Program-made: the position numbers and the translations under genes | Assembly (NCBI GenBank): GCA_026119855.1 | Contig: JAOWBW010000131.1 | Location: 372,001 to 436,000 of the forward strand | Length of the DNA stretch: 64,000 nt | From: Campanula takesimana | Taxonomy: Eukaryota; Streptophyta; Magnoliopsida; Asterales; Campanulaceae | Reading direction: 5' to 3' | Notes under the pieces: model-generated | Databases searched by the model: none | What the model saw: the letters and a program-made list of their open reading frames with translations, nothing else | Told to the model about the DNA's origin: nothing | Shown: positions 33,384 through 44,521 of the stretch, piece after piece | Position numbering within the stretch: the stretch's first letter is position 1 | How the letters are laid out: each line of letters begins with the position of its first letter

Positions 33384-33847
33384 TGTTGTGGATATGGCCC
33401 TCCACTACCCAAGCAAACCCACAAGAACAATAAGAGCACACAAACAAAGCACAAGAAATCAAAGCAAGAAAAGACACAGAAATTGTTTACCCAGTTCGTC
33501 AATATGTTTGACTACGTCTGGGGGAACTACCAAGCCAGGATCTTGCACTATAATATGTTAAATCTGAGTTACAATGAGTATGGGGGCGGAACATTGCTTA
33601 TATAGGCACCCTAGAATAAGACCTAAACCTAAACATAAGAGAAATCCCGAAAATACTGCTATTCCCGAATTTACTGTGCGCGGCACCAGGCGCCCGCCTG
33701 GATAGGCACAGGCGCCCGCTTACAAGCCTCCTCCAGAAATCGGACCAACTGATCAAACCGAGCGCCCGCCTGGTATGCCTCAAGCGCCCGCCTGGAATGC
33801 TGGCAGATTTTCTTCTCTTTGTTTCTTTGATGATCTCTATTCTAACA
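33384..33847 (-). mobile_element. 3' LTR of copia-2 (464 bp)
   Basis: Left repeat in window coordinates. It is preceded, in element orientation, by the purine-rich TCTAGGTGGGAGAT tract at 33848-33861. It contains several CAGGCGGGCGC-type blocks (minus strand), also present in the other LTR. Confidence 0.92.
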
Positions 33848-33957
33848 ATCTCCCACCTAGAGATCAACCGCGTATACAAGCCCCGTATCCGTTCTTCAAC
33901 TCATCCTTGGTGTCTTCCTAGTGCTCACCTCGATCATGGTAGTGCCTTCCTCCTCTC

Positions 33958-36900
33958 CTATTCTCCAAGCCCAATTGAAGCTATGCATAGCTTCAACTTT
34001 TCAAGGTTTACAACCTTGGTCAACATGTCAGCCGGGTTCTCCGATCCCAAAATCTTCTCCAGCCTTAAGATCTTCCTCTCCAAGAGATGGCTGATGTAAT
34101 GAAACCTCAGCTCGATGTGCTTCGTCCTAGAATGAAACGCTGGATTCCTTGCTAGATGAATTGCACTCTGACTGTCACTGTAGAGAGCATTACCACTTCG
34201 CGTCTTCCCAAGTTCACCCAAGAAGTTCTGCAACCATACCATCTCTTTACTTGCCTCTGTCACTGCCACATATTCTGCTTCCGCAGTCGACTGAGCCACG
34301 ATCTTCTGCAATTTAGAAGCCCAGGAGATTGCCGTACCACCCAATGTGAAAACATAGCCCGTAGTACTTCTCCTCTTGTCTAGATCGCTTGATGCCAAAT
34401 CCGCATCAACATAACCCGCTAACACGACATCCTTGCTTGAGAAACACAGAGACTTACCAGCAGTACCCTTTAAGTAGCGCAGGATCCATTTAACTGCTTC
34501 CCAATGTTGCTTCACAGGATTGCCCATGTACCGGCTGACTACTCCCACCGCATGTTCAATATCCGGCCTTGTACACACCATTGCATACATTAGACTCCCC
34601 ACTGCCGAAGCATATGGAGTCCTCTCCATCTGGTCACACTCCTCCTTGCCCTTAGGTGAGTCCTTCTCGGATAGCTTGAAATGCATACCCAATGGTGTCC
34701 CTGTTGGCTTCGCCTCTTCCATGCAGAACCTTGTCAAGACTTTCTCAACGTATTCTGCTTGTGAAAGAACCAACTTACCCAACTCCCTATTCCGGTCAAT
34801 TCGCATGCCCAAGATTTTTCTGGCCTCCCCCAAATCCTTCATCTCAAACCGTTCTGATAACTGAGCCTTCAATCTGTTTACCTCTCTACTGCTAGAGCCC
34901 GCTATTAGCATGTCATCCACATATAACAGCAAGATTATATACCCATTGTCCGTGTTCTTGAAGTAGCAACAATGATCCGCCTCACATCTGACAAAGTTAA
35001 TGTCATGCATGAATCCATCAAAATTCCTGTACCACTGCCTAGGAGCTTGTTTAAGGCCATACAAGCTCTTAGTCAACCTGCAAACCAGTTCCTCGTTACC
35101 CTTAGACAAATATCCCTCTGGTTGTCTCATGTAAATTTCTTCCTCCAAATCCCCATGAAGGAAGGCCGTCTTTACATCCATTTGCTCCAGCAACAAGTTA
35201 TTCGCCACTACTAGCCCCAGAACCATTCTGATAGTGGTCATCTTCACAACAGGAGTGAATACCTCGGTGTAGTCAATAACGTACTTTTACTGAAAGCCCT
35301 TTACAACCAACCTTGCCTTGTAACGTTTACTGCCGTTTGCCTCCTCCTTGATCCGGTAAACCCACTTGTTATGCAATGCCTTCTTCCCCTTAGGCAGTTT
35401 AATCAAATCCCAAGTTTTGTTGGCTTTCAATGAGTCTATCTCATCATCCATCGCAGCTTTCCACTTATCACAAAGTGAACTACGAACAGCCTCCGCATAA
35501 CATTCTGGTTCCCTACTATCTGTCAACAGCAAATAGTAATTTGAAGGAGTATACCTGTCAGGTGATCCACGCAACCTGCTGGATCTACGCAGCGGAATAT
35601 CCGGTTCCGGAGTATGTGGTTCATCTTCAGTGACCCCCTGACCTTGGTCATCATGAACCTCATGCTCCCACCCGAGTCTGGAATATCCACCTCTACAACC
35701 TCCGGTTCCGAACTAATATCATCAGATGCCCCCTTTCTGTCCTTGTACAATACCTGTTCATTGAATACCACATCTCGACTACGAATAATTTTATGGTTTT
35801 GATCTTCCCAAAACTTATACCCGAAGTCATCCCCGCCATACCCAATAAACATACATTTTACAGATTTTGCATCTAATTTAGTTCTATCAGCAGAATCAAT
35901 ATGAACATATGAAACGCAGCCAAATATGCGAAGAAAGGACAGATTTTCCTGCTTGCCACTCCATGCTTCCTCTGGAATTCCATTCCCCAATGGTACCGAT
36001 GGTCCCCTATTGATCAAGAAAGCCGCCGTGTCAACTGCATATGCCCAAAACGTCTTCGGAAGTCCACACTTCAACCTCATACTTCTAGCCCGCTCGTTCA
36101 ATGTCCTGTTCATCCTTTCTGCAACCCTGTTGTGTTGTGGTGTGCCCTTTGGAGTCTTCTCCATACGAATCCCATTCGCTGCACAATATTCCTTAAACTC
36201 CCCGAGCTCATACTCCCCTCCGTTATCTGATCTCAAGCACTTAAGCTTAAGTCCCGTCTGATTCTCCACCAAGGCCCTCCACTTCTTGAATACCTCGAAA
36301 GCTTTATCTTTCCCCTTCAAGAAGTAGACCCAGACCTTCCTTGTTGAATCATCAATGAAGGTCATGTAATATGACGCACCACCCAGAGAAGTTACCGGAG
36401 ATGGTCCCCACAAATCCGTGTGAACCAGTTCTAACTTTGCTTCCCTTAAAGCCCTACCTGTCCTCGAGAAATTACTTCTCGCCTGTTTGCCAAACACACA
36501 ATCTTCGCAGATCCCCACGTTGACTGTCTTCAAACCCGTAGTAGTCCCTTTGAGCAAAGTACCTTCATCCCCTTCTCACTCATGTGACCCAATCGACAGT
36601 GCCACAAATCAGTATCACCCTTGGCTGACGCCACAGCGATACTATCCTTGGTGTTATTCGCCAAATACAATGTCCCCTCCTTATTACCCCGAGCGATCTC
36701 AGAATCCTCCTTGGTAATAACCCAGTTCCTGCAGCCGAATGTTACCTTGTAACCTTCTTCGTCCAACTGCCCGACTGATAATAGGTTCTTTTTCAAACCC
36801 GGAATGTGCCTGACCCCGTTCAGATGTAAGACCTTCCCGTCCGATGCTCCTATTCTGACATCCCCCTTACCCTTGATTCCAAAGGCTCGCCATCCGCCAG

Positions 36901-37843
36901 ATAGACCTTACCGAAATCACCGGAAGTATAATTCTCCATCTCTTCTGTATGCCCGCAAGAGTGGAATGATGCCCCCGAATCCAGCACCCATGATTCTAGT
37001 GCACTACTAACACTCAGAACCAGTACATCATCACCTTCGACTGTCACATTCACCGAATTGTCCCCACGATTGGGACAATCCTTCTTGTAGTGTCCTAACT
37101 CCTTGCAATGATAACACTGCACCGATCCTTTCGCTACCCTTAGTTTATCTCTGATCTCCACGGCCTTGCCCTTACCACCCACTACGTTTTCCCTTGATTC
37201 AGTTCTCCCCTTATTGCTAGTACCCGGCCATCCCCTGCTAGTAGTAGCTAAGGCCGATCCCGAAGTAGACGATGTCCCCAACTTCTTCAAACGATTTTCC
37301 TCGCCCAACAAGAAATCCTTAACATCATCATACTTCAACTTGTTCTTACCCGCTGAAGCATTGATCGCTGTCACTGTTCCGCTCCAACTTCCTGGTAAAG
37401 ACGCTACCAACAAGCACGCATGAACCTCATCATCAAACGTAATATCCAGCGCAGTCAATGAGTCTATAACATCCATAAACTCATCGATGTGCTTAGCTAA
37501 GGATCCTCCCTCTTGCATCTTGAGACTACCCATCTTGCGTATCAAATCAACTTTGTTTGCAGCAGATGGAGTTTCAAATCTCTCAGTAAGATAATCCAAT
37601 AGCTCCTTTGTGGTCTTCGCCTTCTTGGTAGTCTTCGCGATCCACTTTGACAAAGTAGATCTAACCACCCCTAGGGCCTTCCGATCCATGAGATCCCAAT
37701 CTTCTTGCTTTTCTCCTTCCGGTTTGACACCCTTTAGAGGCTTATAGAGATCTTTGTTGTACAAGAGATCCTCTATTTGCATCCTCCAAAAACCCGTAGT
37801 CAGAACCATCAAATTTCTCAACCGCCTGTTTGTCCTTGCCCAT
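33958..37843 (-). pseudogene. Copia-2 gag-pol polyprotein, near-intact with several lesions
   Basis: Domains in order, minus strand: gag from the ATG at 37843 (MGKDKQAVEKFDGSDY, then FWRMQIEDLLYNKDLY), zinc knuckle CYHCKELGHYKKDC (about 37075-37116), protease WVLDSGASFHSC (about 36960-36995), integrase zinc finger (WHCRLGHMSEKG... CEDC), integrase core HTDLWGPSPV and LRSDNGGEYE, reverse transcriptase with YVDDMLIAGS (about 34900-34930), and RNase H (GYVDADLASSD; NPADMLTKV) ending at 33958. Lesions: a T-run insertion at 37788-37792, frame changes near 36880, 36545 and 35660, and a TAA near 35285. The layout resembles Tnt1-type elements. I avoid the longer open start at 38022 because it lies in the LTR. 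Confidence 0.92.
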
Positions 37844-37910
37844 TCTTGATTGCTTGACAACACCCAATCGCTTGATAAACCAATCTTACGATTAACCCTG
37901 ATCTCCAACC

Positions 37911-37926
37911 AGAGCTCTTGATACCA
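37911..37926 (-). other. Primer-binding site of copia-2
   Basis: Minus-strand TGGTATCAAGAGCTCT, two bases inside the 5' LTR; the usual copia primer site is TGGTATCAGAGC for initiator Met-tRNA. Confidence 0.85.
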
Positions 37927-37928
37927 GT

Positions 37929-38392
37929 TGTTGTGGATATGGCCCTCCACTACCCAAGCAAACCCACAAGAACAATAAGAGCACACAAACAAAGCACAAG
38001 AAATCAAAGCAAGAAAAGACACAGAAATTGTTTACCCAGTTCGTCAATATGTTTGACTACGTCTGGGGGCACTACCAAGCCAGGATCTTGCACTATAATA
38101 TGTTAAATCTGAGTTACAATGAGTATGGGGGCGGAACATTGCTTATATAGGCACCCTAGAATAAGACCTAAACCTAAACATAAGAGAAATCCCGAAAATA
38201 CTGCTATTCCCGAATTTACTGTGCGCGGCACCAGGCGCCCGCCTGGATAGGCACATGCGCCCGCTTACAAGCCTCCTCCAGAAATCGGACCAACTGATCA
38301 AACCGAGCGCCCGCCTGGTATGCCTCAAGCGCCCGCCTGGAATGCTGGCAGATTTTCTTCTCTTTGTTTCTTTGATGATCTCTATTCTAACA
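37929..38392 (-). mobile_element. 5' LTR of copia-2 (464 bp)
   Basis: Right repeat in window coordinates, nearly identical to the left one. Minus-strand CCTATATAAGCAATG at about 38137-38151 is a good TATA-like core. Confidence 0.92.
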
Positions 38393-38524
38393 AATAGACT
38401 GAAGGACTCTTAAGTAAAAAAAATGTAATTTGAGGATTCTTGAGTTAAAAAAATGGTTTGGCGACCAAAAAGTAAAAAATAGATAAGTTGAGGGACGAAA
38501 AATGTACTTTTCTCCACACATGTC

Positions 38525-39254
38525 CTTAACAGAATTCGAACTCACTACATTTTTTTAGTGGCGCCTTTGTTTTCCGAGGTGGACTCCCACGGTCTCACGG
38601 AGTGAGATGGACCATCTACAGGTCAACCCACCCACCCATTTGCTGGCCCGCCCCCAATTTTTTATTTTATTTTATTTTTTGGCCTCAAACATTTTTTTTT
38701 GCCGCTATTTTTTGCTCGCCAAAAAACGTAACATTTTTTATAAAGGAATGTAACACTTTTTTTTTCAACTTTAAAATTTTCTTTTTCTGAAATGTAACCA
38801 TAATTTTGCAGAAATGGATTAAGGATAACATAAGATTGACAATAAAAAAAACTAATCTTACATTTTATAATAAATGAATGTAATTTTGTTTCTCAATTGT
38901 AACAATTTCTATTTTAAAATGTAACATTTCTTTTTGAAATGAAACATTTCTTTCCGAAATGTAACCATATTTTTGTACAAATATGATTGAGGATAACATA
39001 AGATTTACTCCAATAAACTACTGTTACATTTGATTATAACAATTGTTACATTCATTTATGCAAAAAATATATTGGTACAACATTTAATGATTTATCAATT
39101 ACAAAAGTTGAATATACCAATTGGAATTATATAATGTAGCATAATAGTTTTGCAAAAAAATGAAATAGTTTGATTGTTTTCGTTTGAGAAATAAACAATG
39201 GAAATGCAAACGATTATATACATGAATTCTTATTCTTTTTTTAAATAAAAAAAA
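38525..39254. other. AT-rich intergenic DNA with repeated GTAAC motifs
   Basis: No gene seen. AATGTAAC or its variants recur many times (about 38745-39060) between T and A runs. Similar GTTACATT text resumes at 40865-40950 and 42210-42230, so the long-TIR elements at 39255 and 41036 interrupt one older AT-rich block. Confidence 0.55.
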
Positions 39255-40864
39255 GGGCGAATTACATTTTAGGCCCCCAAGTTTGGGGTCGTTCCTATGA
39301 TGGGCTCTAAAGTATCTCTTGTTAGCATTTTGGGCCCCAAAGTTGTCATTATGTTAGCATTTTAGGTCTTTTAACCAGTTTTATAAGAAAAACTCGTTAA
39401 ATAATCACGTGCCACACACATGCCACCTAACGGAGGAGAGTTTGAAATTGATTTAAATTATAGGGGGTTTACTGCACATTCTTAAATTTAATGGGCTTAA
39501 ATATTAAAAATTCTTTTTCAAATTTAAAAAACCACAAATGAGTTCTAAAAAAAAATAGTTTAATTATTTAAAAAACTGATTTAATTTTTCATATAATCTA
39601 ATTCGTCAATACTCTCTTTCTCTCTCTCTAACCTTCCACCTCCAGCAAGCCCTCCGGCGACCTTACCCCGGCGACCTTACCCCAGCGACCTTACCCCTCC
39701 CCTAACCCCGGCGACCCACACCTCCCCTAGCCCCGACGACCTATCTCCCGTCATTGGCGCACCTTTCTCTCCGTCATCGGCACCCTTTCTTTCAGGTATA
39801 GATCTAGATCTATCTCCCTCCATTTCTAGATCTATCTCTCCATTTCTCTCTCTTCACCTCCCAACCTCCGGCGACACCACCCCTCCCCTAACGCCGATGA
39901 TCCTGCAGATCTGCTTCTTCTCCGTCACCGGCAACCCCTTCCACACATCCGGCGACCTCCTTCATCTCCTCCGGCGACCCCTACCCTACTGCCGGCGACC
40001 CCTCCCCTTCCTCCTTTGACCGCCTCCCTTTCCTTCCGAACCTCATATTATCCGGCGACATTCCAGGTGCCCTAAAGGTTCCCAGATCTGCTGCAGCCCC
40101 GTCACCGACGCACTGCTCCTGCTCCGACACCGGCGGGTTTTTCCCAAATCTTGCAGCTGCAGTACAGATCTACTAAGAAAATATTTATTTAAGGATATTA
40201 ATTTAAAAAAAAACACATTTTCTACTAAGAAAACTATAACAATGTATAAAAAATAAGTATAATAGTGACAATCAACATACTCCCTCCGTCCCACCCGAAT
40301 TAGGATTTTTGGGTTGGATACGGGGATTAAGGAAAAAGTGTTAGTGGAGTAGGTGTTGTGAGTATGAAAAGTAAGTAGAAGAGAGAAAGTAGGGTAGATA
40401 ATAATGAGTGGAAAATTATTGTGAGTGTGAATGTGGATCCCATTAAATAAAACATTTCCATTTTTGGGTTGTCCTAATTCGAGTGAGACGGAGGGAGTAT
40501 TGACGAATTAGATTATATGAAAAATTAAATCATTTTTTTAAATAATTAAACTCTTTTTTTTATTTTTATTTTAGAACTCATTTGTGGTTTTTTAAATTTG
40601 GAAAAGAATTTTTAATATTTAAGCCCATTAAATTTAAGAATGTGCAGTAAACCCCCTATAAGTTAAATCAATTTCAAACTCTCCTCCGCTAGGTGGCATG
40701 TGTTTCGCACGTGATCATTTAACGGGTTTTTCTTACAAAACTGGTTAAAAGACCCAAAATGCTAACATAATGACAACTTTGGGGCCCAAAATGCTAACGG
40801 AGATACTTTAGAGCCCATCATAGGAACGACCCCCAAACTTGGGGGCCTAAAATGTAATTCGCCC
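39255..40864. mobile_element. Mutator-like long-TIR element 2 (1610 bp)
   Basis: GGGCGAATTACATTTTAGGC at the left matches the right end in reverse, and the arms extend about 360 bp (39255-39613 and about 40498-40864). Flanks TAAAAAAAA and ATTAAAAAA are similar but not a clean duplication. Between the arms, 39620-40170 is C-rich, with CCGGCGACC and CTCCGTCACCGGC repeated, unlike the AT-rich surroundings. This may be a captured piece of a host gene leader. A MITE (40280-40497) is inserted beside the right arm. Confidence 0.8.
40280..40497. mobile_element. Stowaway-like MITE nested in long-TIR element 2 (218 bp)
   Basis: CTCCCTCCGTCCCACCCGAA...GAGACGGAGGGAG with TA on both sides. Confidence 0.87.
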
Positions 40865-41035
40865 ATTAAAAAATGTAACATATACTCTATAAATCTGTTA
40901 CATTCATCTATATAACAAATTATAATCATATATGCACTCTGTTACACTTCAATTATTATTTTTTCTAATCACAAAAACTATCAAACTATTTAAATTTTTC
41001 TGTAAAACTGCTGCTACAGTTTATAATAAAAATAT

Positions 41036-42163
41036 GGGCCAATTGTAATTTGGTTACCTGAGTTTTACAAAATTTTGCAATTGGTTATCAGGTTTGTCAA
41101 AGTTGCGATTGGGTTCCTGTGTTTGCTGAACTGGAGCAATCAGGTGTAAATCCCGTTACCTAGTTAAGAAACTAACGAAATGGAGCCCATGTGGGAAACA
41201 CGTGATATCTTAAGGGTCATATACATCATTTCGCCAACATATAAAGTAACGCAAAAAAGAAAGAAAAAAAAACAGGTTAGCCTCCGTCTTCACCCTGCTC
41301 ACTCTGAAACAAAGGGAGTAACATAGATCAGAAGATTAGTTTCAGCCTACCCCTTCATCTACTACCTCAGTGTGGAGCTCTATTTTGGGGTTTTCAAACC
41401 CAAACAAAATTGGAGATGGTGGAAAACAGTTTCAGTCTCATTCTCTTCGATTTCTTCAACACCCCCAATCTCTCTTTACAATTTCGAGCCTTAAACCAAA
41501 TCCTCCACCCCTCAATCTCTTGATTCAGTTGGAAATCGATTTGGGGTTATCAAACCCAGAGAAATTTTAATTTGTGCGTGAGTGCAGAGTGTGTGTGTTT
41601 GATTTTCGAAGTCGGGGTTTAATTTTGGAAATCACTTTGAGGTTTGATCTTGGAAATCAGGTTAGGGTTTGTTTTGGTATTTTGACACTGAAATCAATTC
41701 GGGTTTCTTTTTAAATCTGGTGTGTATGCGTGTGAGCAGAGTGTGTGCGTGTTTCTTGGTAATGGTTCTTGATTGAGGTAAAATGTGGTGTTTAGGCAGT
41801 GGGATGGTGGTTGGTGTGAGAATGGTGGTGTAAGGGTGTTGAAGATGGTGGTGTTAATGTTGATGGAAATGGTGTTTGAGTAACGAAATTTGTTATATTT
41901 TTAACACATATGGACACATTTGATCAATTTTTTCCCAACCTGGTTAGTTTCGTTAAATTTTCTGATGAAATGGCAAGTTTGCCCTCTTAAAATCTCACAT
42001 GTTTCGCACATGGGCTCCATTTCGTTAGTTTCTTAACTAGGTAACGGGATTTACACCTATTGCTCCGGTTCAGTAAACTGAGGAGCCTAATAGCAACTTT
42101 GATAAACCTGGTAACCAATTGCAAAATTTTGTAAAACTTAGGTAACCGAATTGCAATTGGCCC
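41036..42163. mobile_element. Mutator-like long-TIR element 3 (1128 bp)
   Basis: GGGCCAATTGTAATTTGGTT at the left matches the right end in reverse over about 180 bp. A perfect 9-bp target duplication TAAAAATAT lies at 41027-41035 and 42164-42172. The core (41230-41980) holds CCTCCGTCTTCACCCTGCTC-like text and TTTGGGGTT repeats, perhaps captured host DNA. No transposase frame; non-autonomous. Confidence 0.9.
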
Positions 42164-42172
42164 TAAAAATAT

Positions 42173-42790
42173 TATTTTTTAAAGACTAAACTTTTACTTT
42201 TTTTTATTAAAACTGTTACATTTTAGACGACGAACAGAACAATTTTTTTGCTTGTTAAAAAATATGTTTTAAAAAAAAATCAAACCATATCATGACCTAT
42301 CTAGTTTGATTCATCTCGTCGAGACGAACGCAATGCTATTTTCAGATTTGTTTTTACTTCAAAATATCAAGATATTGCATTTTAAAGTTGCTGGAGATTT
42401 TTTTTTCAAATACGCCACATGGCATGCGCTGGTGACACGAGCTTGCTTGGCTGGACTTGGATCTGGGCGGACGAGGATGGTATAACCTGTGTGTGAGACG
42501 GTCTCACGCAAGTTTTTGCCTTGTTTCCCCTCCATTGTTGAGGGCCTATGATTTCTCTCTTTTGTTTAGAGCCTATGATTTCCCTCCTTTGATTTGATGA
42601 GGGCTTTGGGTAATTTGTGTATTTTTTTTGTTGTTTTTATGAAAATTTCTTGTTCTCATCTCAGTCAAATACCCGTCGTTGATTTATGTTTGTGTATCAC
42701 TAATGGTGGATTATGGTTAAAAGCTCCGTACCGAAACAGTCTTTTGTTGGATGTCGTTAGATGGGCACTAACTACAGACATAATTATTAG
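42173..42790. other. Intergenic DNA before the RNase H-like remnant
   Basis: AT-rich, then a GC-richer patch (42415-42530) with GTGTGTGAGACGGTCTCACG (42491-42510), a self-complementary motif that recurs at 44644. Nothing coding is recognised. Confidence 0.5.
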
Positions 42791-43036
42791 GGTGGGGGAG
42801 TGACCCTTGGTTTTTTCTATGCGATCTCCATTGTTGATTTGGGGTACTCAAAGATAGAATTTGTGGTGGATCCAAAGGTTGTTTTTGATGGATTGCCTTC
42901 ATATTCACATGGTTCTTCTGCATTGGACAACCTTCTTAGTGCATGTAGGGATATGCTTAATGCAAATTCTTTGTTCTTTGTTAACGAAAGCCACACCACT
43001 TGGGTTGAGCGTCCGTCACTTTTGGATTGCCAAAAG
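42791..43036 (+). pseudogene. RNase H-like (RVT_3 type) remnant, cut by a TRIM element
   Basis: An open frame from 42800 includes LGFFYAISIVDLGYSKIEFV, then VDPKVVFDGL and HGSSALDNLLSACRDMLNAN. The pattern of an alpha helix, a beta strand with VD and a helix resembles the RNase H-like domain of plant non-LTR retrotransposon-derived proteins (RVT_3). The usual DSK after the strand reads DPK here. The frame runs into the LTR of the TRIM element at 43037. It is a short, probably dead remnant. Confidence 0.45.
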
Positions 43037-44521
43037 TTGGATCTTACGATGGATCAGACTGCATGGAGCGGACCGAGACCGAATGGAATCGATGAGATTG
43101 ACCAAGTCAACTGAGATCAAGTCAAATGAAGAAAGAATCAAAAGAAGATCAAGTCAAATAAAGATAGAATCAAGAAATATATTTTACCTTATTAAGAGAT
43201 ATAGTTTACTTTATTTAGTTGATGTATTTTAGGAAGAGGAGCATTCCTCAAGAATAAGGTTTAGGCTTTAGTATAAATATAGGGTTAAGTCATTGTAAAT
43301 CTTTGAGAGTGAATAAACAATATTAACATCATACTCATCTCCCCACACGATTTCTCAACATGGTATTCAGAGCCTCCGATATGGGGGCCTGAATATCTAT
43401 ACGCTTCCGCAATGAAACAATCGTTACCATGGTAGGCAACATGGCAGAGAAGAAAAAATGATGGGAGGATCCCGTGGAAGCCTCTTCGCGGCACGAGAGG
43501 TGTACGAAAAAAAGCGTTGAGGAAGGACCCGTTCATGACAAAGTTTGCTCCTTCGTGGCACAGATTGTGCAAGATGAACACGATAGGGCACGACCAGAAA
43601 CCGGCAGCGCTGGCGGTGGTGCCATAGTTGTCGGCAGCAGATTTGTACCGGCGAAGAAACCCTAATAACGGTGCCGATACAACAAACTGTGAAATCGACC
43701 AGAGTTAGGTGCACGAAAAAAAGCGTTGAGGAGGGACCCTTTCATGACAAAGTTTTCGCCTTCGTGGCACAGATTGTGCAAGACGAACACGATAGGGCAC
43801 GACCAGAAGACCAAAAATCGACAGCGCTGGCGGTGGTGCCATAGTTGTCGGCAACAGATTTGTACCGGTGAAGAAACCCTAATGACGTCGCCGATACAAC
43901 AAACTGTGAAATCGATCGGAGTTGGTGCTCGAAATTAATGGGTGCCTAACTCCTGGGAATTTGCACCAGATTCACAACCAAAATTAGAAACAGACGTTGC
44001 ACAAGTGCAGCACGATGAAGATAAAAGAAATTTGGGCGGTCTGACGAGCAACTTGTGTGTTAAGTTGTTCGAGCATTCGTGTGCTCAACGTTGCACATAA
44101 GTGGACTGACGATGAAAAAAAAACTGAATTTTTTCTCCCCGTTTTGATTGTCATATTGGCAAGTTGGGTATCTACGTTGTAGATCTTCCAACTTGAGGGG
44201 AGGGGGAGTTGGAGCTTACGATGGATCGGACCGAGACCGAATGGAATTGACGAGCTTGACCAAGTCAACTGAGATCAAGTCAAATGAAGAAAGAATCAAG
44301 AGAAGATCAAGTAAAATAAAGATAGAATCAAGAAATATATTTTACCTTATTATTAAGAGATATAGTTTACTTTATTTAGTTGATGTATTTTAGGAAGATG
44401 AGTATTCCTCAAGAATAGGGTTTAGGCTTTAGTATAAATATATGGTTAGGTCATTGTAAATCTTTGAGAGTGAATAAACAATATTAACATCATACTCCTC
44501 TCCCCACACGATTTCTCAACA
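43037..44521 (+). mobile_element. TRIM-like small LTR retrotransposon (about 1.49 kb)
   Basis: Direct terminal repeats at 43037-43360 and 44209-44521, each with GAATAAACAATATTAACATC before the end TTTCTCAACA. The primer site TGGTATTCAGAGCC follows the first repeat (43361-43374), and a purine tract GAGGGGAGGGGGAG precedes the second (44195-44208). The interior is under 850 bp and encodes no polymerase. It contains a duplicated block of about 220 bp (near 43480-43690 and 43705-43920). I see no clear target duplication. It must use enzymes of another element. Confidence 0.82.
43480..43920 (+). repeat. ~220-bp direct duplication inside the TRIM-like element
   Basis: ACGAAAAAAAGCGTTGAGGA occurs at about 43503 and 43713. 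Both copies continue through CACAGATTGTGCAAGA, GCTGGCGGTGGTGCCATAGT and ACAACAAACTGTGAAATCGA. The copies differ by about 10% by eye and by one small insertion. Confidence 0.85.

Larger units (their letters stand above)
33384..38392 (-). mobile_element. Copia-2: complete Ty1/copia LTR retrotransposon (5009 bp)
   Basis: Two 464-bp LTRs with a 5-bp target duplication AATAG (33379-33383 and 38393-38397). On the minus strand the LTR runs TGTTAGAATAGAG...ATATCCACAACA. The primer site (37911-37926) matches initiator Met-tRNA type. By eye the LTRs differ at two positions (near 33524/38069 and 33710/38255), so the insertion is young. The polyprotein is almost whole but broken by about four frameshifts and one stop. 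It lies in the right TIR of long-TIR element 1. Confidence 0.95.
31793..38514. mobile_element. Mutator-like long-TIR element 1, with copia-2 inside (6722 bp)
   Basis: The left end GAGAAAAGTACATTTTTCGT matches the right end in reverse. The terminal repeats continue about 200 bp on each side, with the right arm split by copia-2. A perfect 10-bp direct repeat CACACATGTC flanks it (31783-31792 and 38515-38524). Long TIRs with 9-11 bp target duplications are typical of Mutator-like elements. Without copia-2 it is about 1.7 kb. The interior 31990-33290 holds no transposase; it may be captured host DNA: CACCAC-rich text near 32540-32650, a (GA)n run at 33056-33090 and GC-rich text near 33160-33260. 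Confidence 0.88.

Noticed and set aside
36850..38022. Copia-2 gag starting at 38022
   Set aside because: That start lies in the 5' LTR upstream of the primer site; the conserved gag N-terminus is in another frame from 37843.
42594..42803. 69-codon frame upstream of the RNase H-like remnant
   Set aside because: No recognisable motif and no continuity with the following frame.
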